NCBI GenBank assembly: GCA_017462915.1
Contig: JAFTQG010000012.1
Span: 1 to 64,000, forward strand
DNA: 64,000 nt
DNA from: Prevotella sp.
GTDB lineage: Bacteria; Bacteroidota; Bacteroidia; Bacteroidales; Bacteroidaceae
Direction of reading: 5' to 3'
The notes below the pieces were generated by a model. It did no database searches. It was not told the origin of the DNA and worked only from the letters and a program-made list of their open reading frames with translations. The translations under genes were made by a program, and so were the position numbers. Positions 37,784 to 45,980 of this stretch are shown piece by piece (the first letter of the stretch is position 1; each line of letters opens with the position of its first letter).

Positions 37784-38629
37784 ATGAGAAGAAGCGCTTA
37801 TGTTATCGTGCTGTTGTCTGTCCTGACGATGATATGGACCACTACGGGCTGCAACCACAAGGCTACCGAGGGGCAGGACAGCATCATTGATTCTTCGTAT
37901 GTGGACACGGCAAGCACCGATACCCTTGAGAGCCTTATCGAGGAGACGGTGATGCCGAAGGCGGCTGACGAGCTGTTTGATGATTTCATCTTCAATTTCG
38001 CCGCCAATAAGAAGCTGCAGAAGGAGAGGATAATATTCCCGTTGCGCCATGAGGTCTACGGCACAATATCCTCTGTAGACAGGAATCATTGGCGTATGGA
38101 CCATTTCTTCATGCGTCAGGGATTCTACACGATGGTCGTGGGCAGTATGAAAGAGCTCCGCGGCACAAAGGATACGACGGTCTCCCATGTGGTCCTGGAG
38201 AAGATCTTCCTCACGGAGCGGTATGTCAAGCAGTATGTCTTCGACCGTATCGACGGGCTCTGGCGTCTCCAGATGATGCGCACCGAGGATATGGCGAAGA
38301 ACAGTAACGGCGACTTCTACATGTTCTACGACAAGTTTGTCAACGACTCCATCTTCCGCCACCATGCACTCGCAGAGAGCGTGGAGTTCTCCGGTCCAGA
38401 CCCTGACGACGACTTCTCGCGCATGGAAGGCTCCATCATGCCCGAGCAATGGTCGATGTTCGCGCCGGAGTTACCTCGCGAGATGATATACAACATCATC
38501 TACGGCAAGCAGCCGAAGCATGGCGACCAGCGTATACTTGTCGTCCGCGGCATAGCCAACGGTTTCGAGACGGAGCTCACTTTCAAGAAGACACGTGAAG
38601 GCTTCATGCTTGTGAAGCTGACTACTTAA
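37784..38629 (+). CDS. DUF4348-type lipoprotein
   Basis: A 281-residue predicted lipoprotein. The signal peptide ends in a lipobox (TTTG-C near residue 24). The mature part has an acidic linker, then a globular region (about 60-278) with FDDFIFNFAANKKLQKERI and RMDHFFMRQGFYTMVVG, similar to Bacteroidales DUF4348 proteins. The function is unknown; such NTF2-like proteins often bind small ligands in the periplasm. A family B repeat starts immediately after the stop and leads into murB. Confidence 0.75.
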   Translation: MRRSAYVIVLLSVLTMIWTTTGCNHKATEGQDSIIDSSYVDTASTDTLESLIEETVMPKAADELFDDFIFNFAANKKLQKERIIFPLRHEVYGTISSVDRNHWRMDHFFMRQGFYTMVVGSMKELRGTKDTTVSHVVLEKIFLTERYVKQYVFDRIDGLWRLQMMRTEDMAKNSNGDFYMFYDKFVNDSIFRHHALAESVEFSGPDPDDDFSRMEGSIMPEQWSMFAPELPREMIYNIIYGKQPKHGDQRILVVRGIANGFETELTFKKTREGFMLVKLTT

Positions 38630-38631
38630 GA

Positions 38632-38801
38632 CAGTGGTTTGGTTGTTTAGTGGTTTGGTCGTTTTGTTGATAGCTAAACCACTAAACAACCAAACCACTA
38701 AACCACTAAACGACTAAACGACTAAACCACCAAACCACCAAACCACCAAACGACCAAACCACCAAACGACCAAACCACCAAACGACCAAACCACCAAATG
38801 A
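38632..38801. repeat. Family B repeat, copy B3, with a 16-unit octamer tract
   Basis: The left arm GTGGTTTGGTTGTTTAGTGG is perfectly complementary to 38675-38699. From 38674 the right arm consists of 16 tandem 8-bp units (CTAAACCA, CCAAACCA, CCAAACGA types), and the last unit CCAAATGA contains the murB start codon. Confidence 0.9.
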
Positions 38802-39847
38802 CCGACAAAACGAACTATAACCTGCTGGCAAACAACACCTTCGGCATAAGCGAGGAGTGTCGGCGCTTCATACAGTTTGACAGTGTCGAGGAGTTGCGCG
38901 GTGTGCTTCTCTCCTTGACCCCTGCCGACCTTCCGCTCCTTGTCATAGGCGGAGGAAGCAACCTGCTCCTTACACAGCGTTTCGACGGCACAGTGTTGCG
39001 CTCCGGCATCAAGGGCATCGAGGTGCTCGACGGCGGTGACGGAGACTCCGTGCTGATACGCTGCGGCTCGGGAGAGTGCTTCGATGATGTCGTGGCATAC
39101 TGTGTAGAGCATGGATATCACGGCGCGGAGAACCTGTCCATAATACCGGGCGACGTAGGAGCCTCTGCCGTTCAGAATATCGGAGCTTATGGCTGTGAGG
39201 CAAAAGACATCATCCATCGTGTCGAGGCCCTTGACATAGCGACAGGCGAGGAGACGGCCTTCACCAACGAGGACTGCCGTTACGGCTACCGCCAGAGCCG
39301 CTTCAAGGGTGAGTGGAAGGGGAAATACATCATCACATACGTCACATACCGCCTGTCAAGGACATTCACTCCGCATCTCGAATACGGCAACATCACATCC
39401 GAGCTGGACAAGCGCGGCATATCTGCCCCTGACGCAAAGGCTGTGAGAGACGTGATTATCGACATCCGCAACGCCAAGCTCCCTGACCCGAAGGTGGAGG
39501 GCAATGCCGGTTCGTTCTTCATGAATCCAGTCGTCTCCCGTGAGACATTCTCCCGCCTGATAGCCGCTTATCCTTCCATGCCGCATTATCACATAGACGA
39601 CTGCCACGAGAAGATTCCTGCCGGATGGCTCATAGAGCAGTGCGGATGGAAAGGCCGCGGCCTGCACGACGGCAAACCTGCCGATGCCTCGTGTTGCACG
39701 GCTGCTGTACACTCGCGGCAGGCCCTTGTGCTTGTCAACAAAGGCGGAGCCACGGGTGCCGACATCGTGGCTCTCAGTGACGCCGTGAGGAAGAGTGTGA
39801 AGGAGAAGTTCGGCGTAGATATTTATCCGGAGGTGAATTTCCTATGA
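38798..39847 (+). CDS. murB: UDP-N-acetylenolpyruvoylglucosamine reductase
   Basis: A 349-residue FAD enzyme that reduces UDP-GlcNAc-enolpyruvate to UDP-MurNAc in peptidoglycan synthesis. FAD-binding blocks LLVIGGGSNLLLT (about 46-58) and GDVGASAVQNIGAYG, with the catalytic YGYRQSRFK; a Ser-type active site GNAGSFFMNPVV; and C-terminal type-I (E. coli-like) extension. The ATG lies in the last octamer of a B repeat, so the 5' leader is pure A/C-rich repeat with no Shine-Dalgarno. It overlaps the next gene by 4 bp. Confidence 0.95.
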   Translation: MTDKTNYNLLANNTFGISEECRRFIQFDSVEELRGVLLSLTPADLPLLVIGGGSNLLLTQRFDGTVLRSGIKGIEVLDGGDGDSVLIRCGSGECFDDVVAYCVEHGYHGAENLSIIPGDVGASAVQNIGAYGCEAKDIIHRVEALDIATGEETAFTNEDCRYGYRQSRFKGEWKGKYIITYVTYRLSRTFTPHLEYGNITSELDKRGISAPDAKAVRDVIIDIRNAKLPDPKVEGNAGSFFMNPVVSRETFSRLIAAYPSMPHYHIDDCHEKIPAGWLIEQCGWKGRGLHDGKPADASCCTAAVHSRQALVLVNKGGATGADIVALSDAVRKSVKEKFGVDIYPEVNFL

Positions 39848-40614
39848 AGCTGACATTCTTGGGCACAGGGACATCATGCGGCGTGCCGGTGATAGGATGC
39901 CATTGTGAGGTATGCACGAGTGCAGACCCGAGGGACAAGCGTATGCGCACATCGGCACTCGTGGAGACGGAGGACGCGCGCATACTGATAGACTGCGGTC
40001 CCGATTTCTACCATCAGGCGCTGAAGATGCCTTTTCAGAGGATAGACGCCATACTCCTGACACACAAGCATTATGACCATGTCGGCGGACTGGACGATGT
40101 GCGTCCCTTCTTCTATGAGTTCGGCGACATCCATGTCTTTGCCAATGCCGATACAGCGCAGGCCATCACGCAGACCATGCCTTACTGTTTCGGAGACCAT
40201 CTCTATCCCGGCGTCCCGAGGCTGGATCTCCTCACAGTCGAGCCGCATCAGGCGCTGAAGATAGGTTCCACGACGGTTGTCCCGATAGAGGTGATGCACA
40301 AGAAGCTGCCTATCCTCGGCTACAGGATAGGGGAGAGGCTCGCCTATATCACAGACATGAAAACCATCGCCGACAGCGAATACAGATACCTTGAGGGCGT
40401 AGACACGCTGGTTGTCAATGCCTTGCGTTTCACATGCGACCATCCTGCCCACATGCTTGTCGACGAGGCGATAGCTTTCGCCCGTAAGATAGGTGCGCGG
40501 AGGACATACTTTATACATACCACACACGACATAGGGCTTCATGATGCAGCCAATGCGCGTTTGCCGGAGGGCTTCCGGTTTGCATACGACGGTCAGACGA
40601 TAACTATCCGCTGA
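39844..40614 (+). CDS. Metallo-beta-lactamase-fold hydrolase (PhnP-like)
   Basis: A 256-residue cytosolic metal hydrolase. The metal-binding motif is THKHYDHVGGLDD (about 77-89). The N-terminal GTGTSCGVPVIGCHCEVC carries a Cys pair that in PhnP relatives binds a structural zinc. Asp and His ligands follow at TDMKT and HTTHD. PhnP cleaves cyclic phosphodiesters, and other relatives act on tRNA or quinones, so the substrate is open. It overlaps murB by 4 bp. Confidence 0.85.
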   Translation: MKLTFLGTGTSCGVPVIGCHCEVCTSADPRDKRMRTSALVETEDARILIDCGPDFYHQALKMPFQRIDAILLTHKHYDHVGGLDDVRPFFYEFGDIHVFANADTAQAITQTMPYCFGDHLYPGVPRLDLLTVEPHQALKIGSTTVVPIEVMHKKLPILGYRIGERLAYITDMKTIADSEYRYLEGVDTLVVNALRFTCDHPAHMLVDEAIAFARKIGARRTYFIHTTHDIGLHDAANARLPEGFRFAYDGQTITIR

Positions 40615-40678
40615 CCGTCGTATGTCGTTTCTGCAATGCTTATATTTTATACTGCGCGTTACGGTAAAGAAGAAAAAG

Positions 40679-40766
40679 GGTGACACTTTACCGTGTGAAA
40701 GGTGACGTCCTGTCTCTAAAAAGGTGACCCTTTGCCGTGTGAAAGGTCACCTTCCGTAAAGTGTCG
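40679..40766 (+). repeat. Family C repeat, copy 4 (four 22-bp units)
   Basis: Cores at 40679, 40701 and 40723 (GGTGAC) and 40745 (GGTCAC), exactly 22 bp apart. Linkers read ACCGTGTGAAA and GCCGTGTGAAA. It lies between the metallo-hydrolase and the Cys-rich gene. Confidence 0.9.
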
Positions 40767-40850
40767 CGACATACTTATTGGGCATAGTGTAGGCTTTCGT
40801 GTCATCGGGCAGTGTGATTTATATGATGAATACGATATAAATATTTGATA

Positions 40851-41195
40851 ATGAAAGATATAAAATCTGATAAAGACTTGATTGCGGCATGTGGGCTCTA
40901 CTGCGGTGCGTGTCGGAAATATCTTGCTGGGAAATGTCCGGGATGTCATGAGAATGACAAGGCGTTGTGGTGCAAGATAAGGAAATGTGTCAGACAGCAG
41001 GGCTTCCGCACATGTGCCGGATGCTGTAAGGATGTCACCGTGTGCAAGACATACTCCAATCTTATAGGAAAAGTGTTCGCGTTCCTGTTCAATTCCGACC
41101 GCCCGGCATGTATCCACTATATCAAGGAGCATGGCGAAGAGGCATTTGCCGAGGAGATGACAAAGCGGAAATGTCAGACGATGAGACGTAAATGA
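40851..41195 (+). CDS. Cysteine-rich DUF3795-like protein
   Basis: A 114-residue soluble protein with 13 Cys residues. The first group is CGLYCGACRKYLAGKCPGC (about 16-34), followed by CKIRKCVRQQGFRTCAGCC. The spacing resembles DUF3795 proteins and suggests zinc or Fe-S binding. Nothing is known of its activity. The ATG at 40851 follows TTTGATA and was preferred over a TTG six bases upstream. Confidence 0.75.
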   Translation: MKDIKSDKDLIAACGLYCGACRKYLAGKCPGCHENDKALWCKIRKCVRQQGFRTCAGCCKDVTVCKTYSNLIGKVFAFLFNSDRPACIHYIKEHGEEAFAEEMTKRKCQTMRRK

Positions 41196-41263
41196 CAGCA
41201 CGCCAGATGTTCAAGGGCTGTGGCAAGCGATAAGTGTAAATATATTAAAAATCAGCGAAATAT

Positions 41264-41875
41264 ATGAACAACGAGATTCTATACATTCTTCTGCCAGACT
41301 ATGCGGCGCATGAAGTGGTGTATCTTTCAGAGGCAGTCGCCTCAGACGAGACGGCATTGAAGGAGTGTCCGAAGTATGTCAACAGAGCTGTCGCTCCTAC
41401 ATTGGAGCCGGTGAGGTCGATAGGAGGTTTCCGTACAGTGCCTGATTATTCTCTCGGGACAATGCCAGACGACTACGCGGCACTGGTGCTTATCGGCGGT
41501 TTCGGATGGAAGACGCCTGTGGCAGACGAGGTCGTGCCTGTCGTCCGCCGCGCCATAGAGCAGGGGAGACCTGTCGGTGCAATATGCAATGCCGCGTCGT
41601 TCATGGCAAAGCATGGATTCCTCAATGATGTCCGCCATACAGGCAACGGCCTTGACCAGCTGAGACAGTGGGGCGGCGACAGCTATACCAATGCCGCCGG
41701 ATATGTCCATGCACAGGCGGTGAGCGACAAGAGGATAGTGACAGCCAACGGTTCGGCGACACTCGAGTTTGCCAGAGAGCTCCTCCTGCTTCTCGAAAAC
41801 GATACGCCCGAGCGCATAGAGATGTACTATCAGTTCAACAGGCAGGGCTTCTGCGCCCTATTCCCTGCACCATAG
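41264..41875 (+). CDS. DJ-1/PfpI-family protein
   Basis: A 203-residue class I glutamine-amidotransferase-like protein. The nucleophile elbow GAICNAASFMA has the conserved Cys (about residue 108) and is preceded by the strand LVLIGGFGW. Relatives act as deglycases, proteases or chaperones, and some are regulators. No signal peptide. It starts 68 bp after the Cys-rich gene and is followed by a strong terminator. Confidence 0.82.
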   Translation: MNNEILYILLPDYAAHEVVYLSEAVASDETALKECPKYVNRAVAPTLEPVRSIGGFRTVPDYSLGTMPDDYAALVLIGGFGWKTPVADEVVPVVRRAIEQGRPVGAICNAASFMAKHGFLNDVRHTGNGLDQLRQWGGDSYTNAAGYVHAQAVSDKRIVTANGSATLEFARELLLLLENDTPERIEMYYQFNRQGFCALFPAP

Positions 41876-41919
41876 GATATTCGGGGAGATAAGACTATCT
41901 TATACGAAATGGACTTGTA

Positions 41920-41955
41920 AAAAGAGGATATGCCTATTTTGACATATCCTCTTTT
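41920..41955 (+). terminator. Terminator after the PfpI-like gene
   Basis: A 13-bp stem (41920-41932 with 41943-41955) ending in CTTTTGTCTTT. Confidence 0.8.
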
Positions 41956-42086
41956 GTCTTTATATGTTTTTACCGAATAGTTATGTGTTTGTATTTGCAA
42001 TATGTTAAAAATAGCTATCCTTGCGGGTGTATTGTTAATAAGTATTACCCCTCCCTTAAAACATAGTTAAATTACGATAATATTGT

Positions 42087-42094
42087 TATCTTTG
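42087..42094 (+). promoter_or_regulatory. -7 box upstream of the three-gene secreted cluster
   Basis: TATCTTTG, leaving a leader of about 150 nt before 42254. No -33 box stands out, so an activator may be needed. Nothing else is identifiable between 41956 and 42253. Confidence 0.45.
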
Positions 42095-42253
42095 CATAAA
42101 TGAATTTCCATAGTATCCATTTGTGAATACATAAGAAATGTTTGCTATGTAATAGAGCCGTTTGTTTGTAACCATGGCAGATACTGGATACTTGCCGGGA
42201 ATATCTGTACGCCTTTTCATATAACATAAATATTCATATAAAAACAAAATCAG

Positions 42254-43072
42254 ATGAAGAAATCCGCATTAGTATTATTGATGTTGAGTGTATTCACCTT
42301 AGCCGTCAGGGCACAGAATTACTTTGACGACAAATGGTTTGACACCCCGGTGAAGCACCGCATCACTTATACCAACGAACGCTACCGCATCACGAAGATT
42401 GTGCGCAACAGCTATTGGACAGTGTTTGAAGTGATGTATGATGATCCGTATTGCTTCGCAGGGAGTCTGTACGTCGATTATACGGTAAGTCTGCAAGACC
42501 AGGACACGGGAAAGATGTACTGGCTTGTCAGTTCCAAAGGGATTCCTAAGAAGCCTTCAAGGATTATAACCCATGAAACAGGGCCTGTCAAGAAACTTAT
42601 CACCTTGTTTTTCCCGCCTTTGCCGGAAAGTGTAAAGACCGTCACGCTGAGGGGAAGCGAGATGTCATTCTATGATGTGGCAATCGGAAACGTCAAGCCA
42701 CAGTTGAGCCAGAGCGCAAGGGTGCAGGAATCACCGCAGTATGTATGTAAGGACAATGCACTGAAACTTGACCGCATAATACATGATGAAGGGCTTACAT
42801 GGATGCATTTCACTTACACCGCACCTGTTTCCGATTATGTAAATATATCCGGCAGTACAACGCTTGTCGACCCTTTGACAGGAAAGACGTATGAGTTGAT
42901 GAAAGTCGGAGGCATACCGCAGAACTCTGAGAAGCTGTATATGGAAAAGGGGACATCGCTCAGCTTCCTCCTTGGATTCCAGGCTGTGCCGTCAACGGTG
43001 AAGAAAGTAAACATGAGAAAACCTGCTGCAACTACGGCTGGCGGATGGGATGTCTACGGCATAGTCCTCTAA
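42254..43072 (+). CDS. Hypothetical exported protein
   Basis: A 272-residue protein with a signal peptide (residues 1-20, ending VRAQ). The mature protein is beta-rich and appears to contain two related halves: each has a strand like RITKIVRNSYWTVFEVMY / KLDRIIHDEGLTWMHFTY, a Y-x-x-S-L/Y block, and PES-V-KTVTLRGSE / PST-V-KKVNMRKP at the end. This internal duplication is visible by eye. I do not recognise a family. It heads a run of three exported proteins. Confidence 0.65.
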   Translation: MKKSALVLLMLSVFTLAVRAQNYFDDKWFDTPVKHRITYTNERYRITKIVRNSYWTVFEVMYDDPYCFAGSLYVDYTVSLQDQDTGKMYWLVSSKGIPKKPSRIITHETGPVKKLITLFFPPLPESVKTVTLRGSEMSFYDVAIGNVKPQLSQSARVQESPQYVCKDNALKLDRIIHDEGLTWMHFTYTAPVSDYVNISGSTTLVDPLTGKTYELMKVGGIPQNSEKLYMEKGTSLSFLLGFQAVPSTVKKVNMRKPAATTAGGWDVYGIVL

Positions 43073-43115
43073 TGGCATTGTAATGAGTTCGATTAATATA
43101 TAAAAGACAGACAAA

Positions 43116-43745
43116 ATGAAAAGAAGATTATTGTTATTGGCTCTTATAGCCGTCATGAGTGTGACATGCGTAATGGCAGAGAAGTTCGTTGCCGTGAAGA
43201 AAGACGGTGTTAACCTGCGCGAACAGCCTAATACGACATCGGCTGTGGTAGGCAAGGCCACGAAGGGCATGACGCTTATATTGCTGGGCAACAGCAACGG
43301 GTGGTCTCATGTGAAAGATGTCGTGGAGGGAAAAGAGGCATACGTGTCGTCTGCATTGGTGACAGTGCTGCCGGAATACTCCACTCCTGATGCGGAGCAG
43401 CTTGTGAGAATGCCGGACTCTGAAGTAGGATTTGAGAATGCACAGAGAGGCAAGACCAGTGAAACCATCTCGCTGTGGCGCTTCTGGAAACAGGCTCCGG
43501 AGGGCAATGTTGTGATGGCATGTCTTTCAGAGCAGTATAATGACGTGTCGGGACGTTCGCAGACCTTTGAGAACTATTACCGTGGCGTAGTGAAACCGTA
43601 TTGCATAGTACTGACAGAGACAACGGACTATGAAGGCAATAATGCTGAGAAACTGGAGACACCTATTATAATATATCAGACATCTCTTGACAAGTCTGGA
43701 ATATATGTTGACGGTGTATTCTTCATGGACCAGGACAGCATGTAG
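43116..43745 (+). CDS. Exported SH3-domain protein
   Basis: A 209-residue protein with a signal peptide (1-21). It carries one bacterial SH3 domain (about 24-85: VAVKKDGVNLREQPNTTSAVVGKATKGMTL then WSHVKDVVEGKEAYVSSALV), which often binds cell-wall peptides. The C-terminal 120 residues are unassigned. It follows the hypothetical gene by 43 bp and precedes a lipoprotein by 48 bp, suggesting one operon. Confidence 0.8.
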   Translation: MKRRLLLLALIAVMSVTCVMAEKFVAVKKDGVNLREQPNTTSAVVGKATKGMTLILLGNSNGWSHVKDVVEGKEAYVSSALVTVLPEYSTPDAEQLVRMPDSEVGFENAQRGKTSETISLWRFWKQAPEGNVVMACLSEQYNDVSGRSQTFENYYRGVVKPYCIVLTETTDYEGNNAEKLETPIIIYQTSLDKSGIYVDGVFFMDQDSM

Positions 43746-43793
43746 TGTGGAGGATAGGGACAGAAAGTGAAAACCGTAAAATAGATTGTGATT

Positions 43794-44492
43794 ATGAAAC
43801 AGTTGACAGCAAAGTTGTATGTTGCCGTATTGGCATTTGCAGGAGTATTCCTTGCATCATGCGGAGGAAACGGCGAGTCTGATGCCGACAAGGTGGCGGC
43901 TGCCTATTATGAGGAACAGTTCAATGACGAGGGCAACTCTTATGACAAGACCATGAAAGGGGCGGTGACGAAATGGGAGACCATGAAGGATTCGCGCAAG
44001 ATGAGCGTGAAGGGTCTTATCATGAAGATGACTATAGGCTTTTATCACGAAAAGGAAGAGTCACCTGTAGGACAGTATTTTGTAATGGAGAATGACGGAA
44101 AGGAATGGAAAGTGAGGTCCATGTCAAGAGGAGCATTCTTTACAAGTGACATGGTGGATGAAGCCAAGGAGAATGTTGGCGACAAGAAAGCAGAGCCGCA
44201 GTTCGGTCCGCAGGAGCAGGCTGCATTGGACGCATGGCTGGAAATGTTTGCCGGCAAGAAGGATATCTTCGGCCACGAGGTTACAGACCCGGCCGTTGTT
44301 GCCAAGAGTGCGGAAAGCTATCGCGAGAAATACGGGGAATACATCGACTGCTTTGTTGACAGCGGTTCTGACGAATGGACCAACGAGGATGGCGGAAACA
44401 TATGTCTGGAGGTGTACCATGAGAAGGGGAGCAAGGACTTTACCGCTCTCATACGCCGTCAGGATGATGGCTCATGGGCTATTGCTCATTGA
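43794..44492 (+). CDS. Hypothetical lipoprotein
   Basis: A 232-residue predicted lipoprotein with lipobox FLASC near residue 22. The mature part is acidic and mixed alpha/beta, with two similar segments (EEQFNDEGNSYDK and a later KYGEYIDCFVDSGSDEWTNED). I do not recognise a family. The ATG at 43794 was chosen over a GTG two codons earlier. A strong hairpin follows 30 bp after the stop. Confidence 0.7.
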   Translation: MKQLTAKLYVAVLAFAGVFLASCGGNGESDADKVAAAYYEEQFNDEGNSYDKTMKGAVTKWETMKDSRKMSVKGLIMKMTIGFYHEKEESPVGQYFVMENDGKEWKVRSMSRGAFFTSDMVDEAKENVGDKKAEPQFGPQEQAALDAWLEMFAGKKDIFGHEVTDPAVVAKSAESYREKYGEYIDCFVDSGSDEWTNEDGGNICLEVYHEKGSKDFTALIRRQDDGSWAIAH

Positions 44493-44522
44493 GTCCGGAG
44501 CGTCATTTCACTGCATATAACC

Positions 44523-44558
44523 ACAACGGGTTGTCACGTTCTTGTGACAACCCGTTGT
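44523..44558 (+). terminator. Terminator between lipoprotein and porin genes
   Basis: A perfect 15-bp stem (44523-44537 with 44544-44558) and 6-nt loop between converging genes, followed by AGTTTACGTCATTTTG. Confidence 0.7.
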
Positions 44559-44619
44559 AGTTTACGTCATTTTGTCTTGTTAGTATGATTTGTAGCGGTA
44601 GTTGAAAATGCCCTGTTTC

Positions 44620-45657
44620 TCAGAAATGTACTGTAAATTCGGCCACTATCTTGTTCTGTTCGGAGATGGCAGGAGAGACGCCTTTTGCGTAGAAATACTG
44701 CTCGTAATTCAGTCGCAGGTCAGCCTGCAGCGACTTGTTCCCGAGCCCCAGTGTCACGCCGCCTGTAAGACGGTGACGCTCAGGGTCATCGGTCTTCAGG
44801 TTACCGTTGTCGTCTGTGCTGCCTTTGCTGTGGTCGGACATGTAGTCGTAACGGCCGAGAAACGATATTGAGGTAAGCCCTTTCTTCAACGGAAGACGGT
44901 AGACGGCAAACGCATCGACGGCGTTGACAGGCCTGAAAGCTCCTCCGGAATAATGTTTCCTGAGATACTCCGCCTCCAGATGCCATCGGGAATTGTCCCA
45001 ATATGTCCCGACATCGTACATCATCACCCCTGTATCGCCGGCATTTGCCTTCTGGCAACTCAGGGTGATATTCAGTTGTCGGGCTATCAATGTCTGTGCC
45101 TTGAACGAGAAGTTGTACTTGTCTGTCCAGTAGTCTTTCTGTCCTGTGAGTCCCGATCCGTTGAATATGCCGCCCTCAAGCGTCACAGGGAGTCTGTCGC
45201 CGAAGGTCCATGACGCAGCCACTCCCACATCGCGCACGTTGCCAACCTGCTTTGCTATGAATGAACGGTTTGCAAAATACTGCAGGTGTGGCGAGCGGTG
45301 GGCATCGATGGTGAAGGGAACACGCATCTGTCCCACTGTTATATTGAGAAAGTCCTTCGGCAGTATTCTCACATAGGCGTCGAGCATCTTTATCGCTCCC
45401 TCGTCAGAAAGGTCTATCTCCGCCTTGTATCTTACGGCAGGAATCACCTTGCCCTCGACATTGATACGGGCATTCCTTATCTCAAATCTGCCTTTGGAGA
45501 TCTGAGGCTCATACTCATATTTCGCCCTTATCGTCCCGTGAATCTCGGGCAAATATCCGGGTCTCTGCAGACTGTCCTTGGCGTTCCGTGCGAATGTCGC
45601 AGGAGATGAAAGTCCTAAAGTGACGGCAACAAGCGCCGCAATCTTCATATTATCCAT
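44620..45657 (-). CDS. OprP/OprO-type phosphate-selective porin
   Basis: A 345-residue outer-membrane porin. The start at 45657 places a signal peptide (MKIAALVAVTLGLSSPATFA) at residues 4-23; an upstream ATG adds nine residues. Typical blocks: FEIRNARINVEGKVIPAVRYKAEIDL, GQMRVPFTIDAHRSPHLQYFANRSFI, and a terminal aromatic residue. It is divergent from a TonB receptor and phosphatase gene, which together look like a phosphate-acquisition set. Confidence 0.88.
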   Translation of the reverse strand: MDNMKIAALVAVTLGLSSPATFARNAKDSLQRPGYLPEIHGTIRAKYEYEPQISKGRFEIRNARINVEGKVIPAVRYKAEIDLSDEGAIKMLDAYVRILPKDFLNITVGQMRVPFTIDAHRSPHLQYFANRSFIAKQVGNVRDVGVAASWTFGDRLPVTLEGGIFNGSGLTGQKDYWTDKYNFSFKAQTLIARQLNITLSCQKANAGDTGVMMYDVGTYWDNSRWHLEAEYLRKHYSGGAFRPVNAVDAFAVYRLPLKKGLTSISFLGRYDYMSDHSKGSTDDNGNLKTDDPERHRLTGGVTLGLGNKSLQADLRLNYEQYFYAKGVSPAISEQNKIVAEFTVHF

Positions 45658-45720
45658 TTTTGTCTGTTTGGAAATGCAGGGCAAAGGTCGCGACTTTATG
45701 TTTCAGAAACATTTCCATGA

Positions 45721-45738
45721 TGTTACGTTTCTGTTAAG
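45721..45738. promoter_or_regulatory. Possible PhoB-type direct repeat
   Basis: TGTTACG and TGTTAAG are spaced exactly 11 bp apart (45721 and 45732), which is the geometry of PHO boxes, in the divergent gap of a phosphate gene set. Only one repeat pair is seen, and bacteroidete PHO boxes are not well known to me. Confidence 0.25.
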
Positions 45739-45947
45739 AAGCGCTTCCCGTGTGTCAGGCTCTGTGTGGCGATTGTTTTACAATGAAGGCAGGAGAGGTA
45801 TAAGTCAGATTCATCATGAGTCATATATAATTCATCATGAGCCATATATAATATAATAATGTATATAGGAAAGGAGGATAAAAACAGGCTTTTTGCTTTT
45901 TCATGAAAAGCAAATGATTTTGCAACAGTCGTGAAACATAATCATAC

Positions 45948-45955
45948 TACCTTTG
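45948..45955 (+). promoter_or_regulatory. -7 box of the TonB receptor-phosphatase operon
   Basis: TACCTTTG, 26 bp before the start codon. A TTTTG lies 25 bp upstream, slightly too far to be an ideal -33 box. Confidence 0.55.
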
Positions 45956-45980
45956 CCGGCGAATCAAAAACATACCAACA

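Noticed and set aside
40800-40850. Start of the Cys-rich protein at the TTG 40845
   Set aside because: The ATG six bases later is the stronger start, and nothing supports the TTG.
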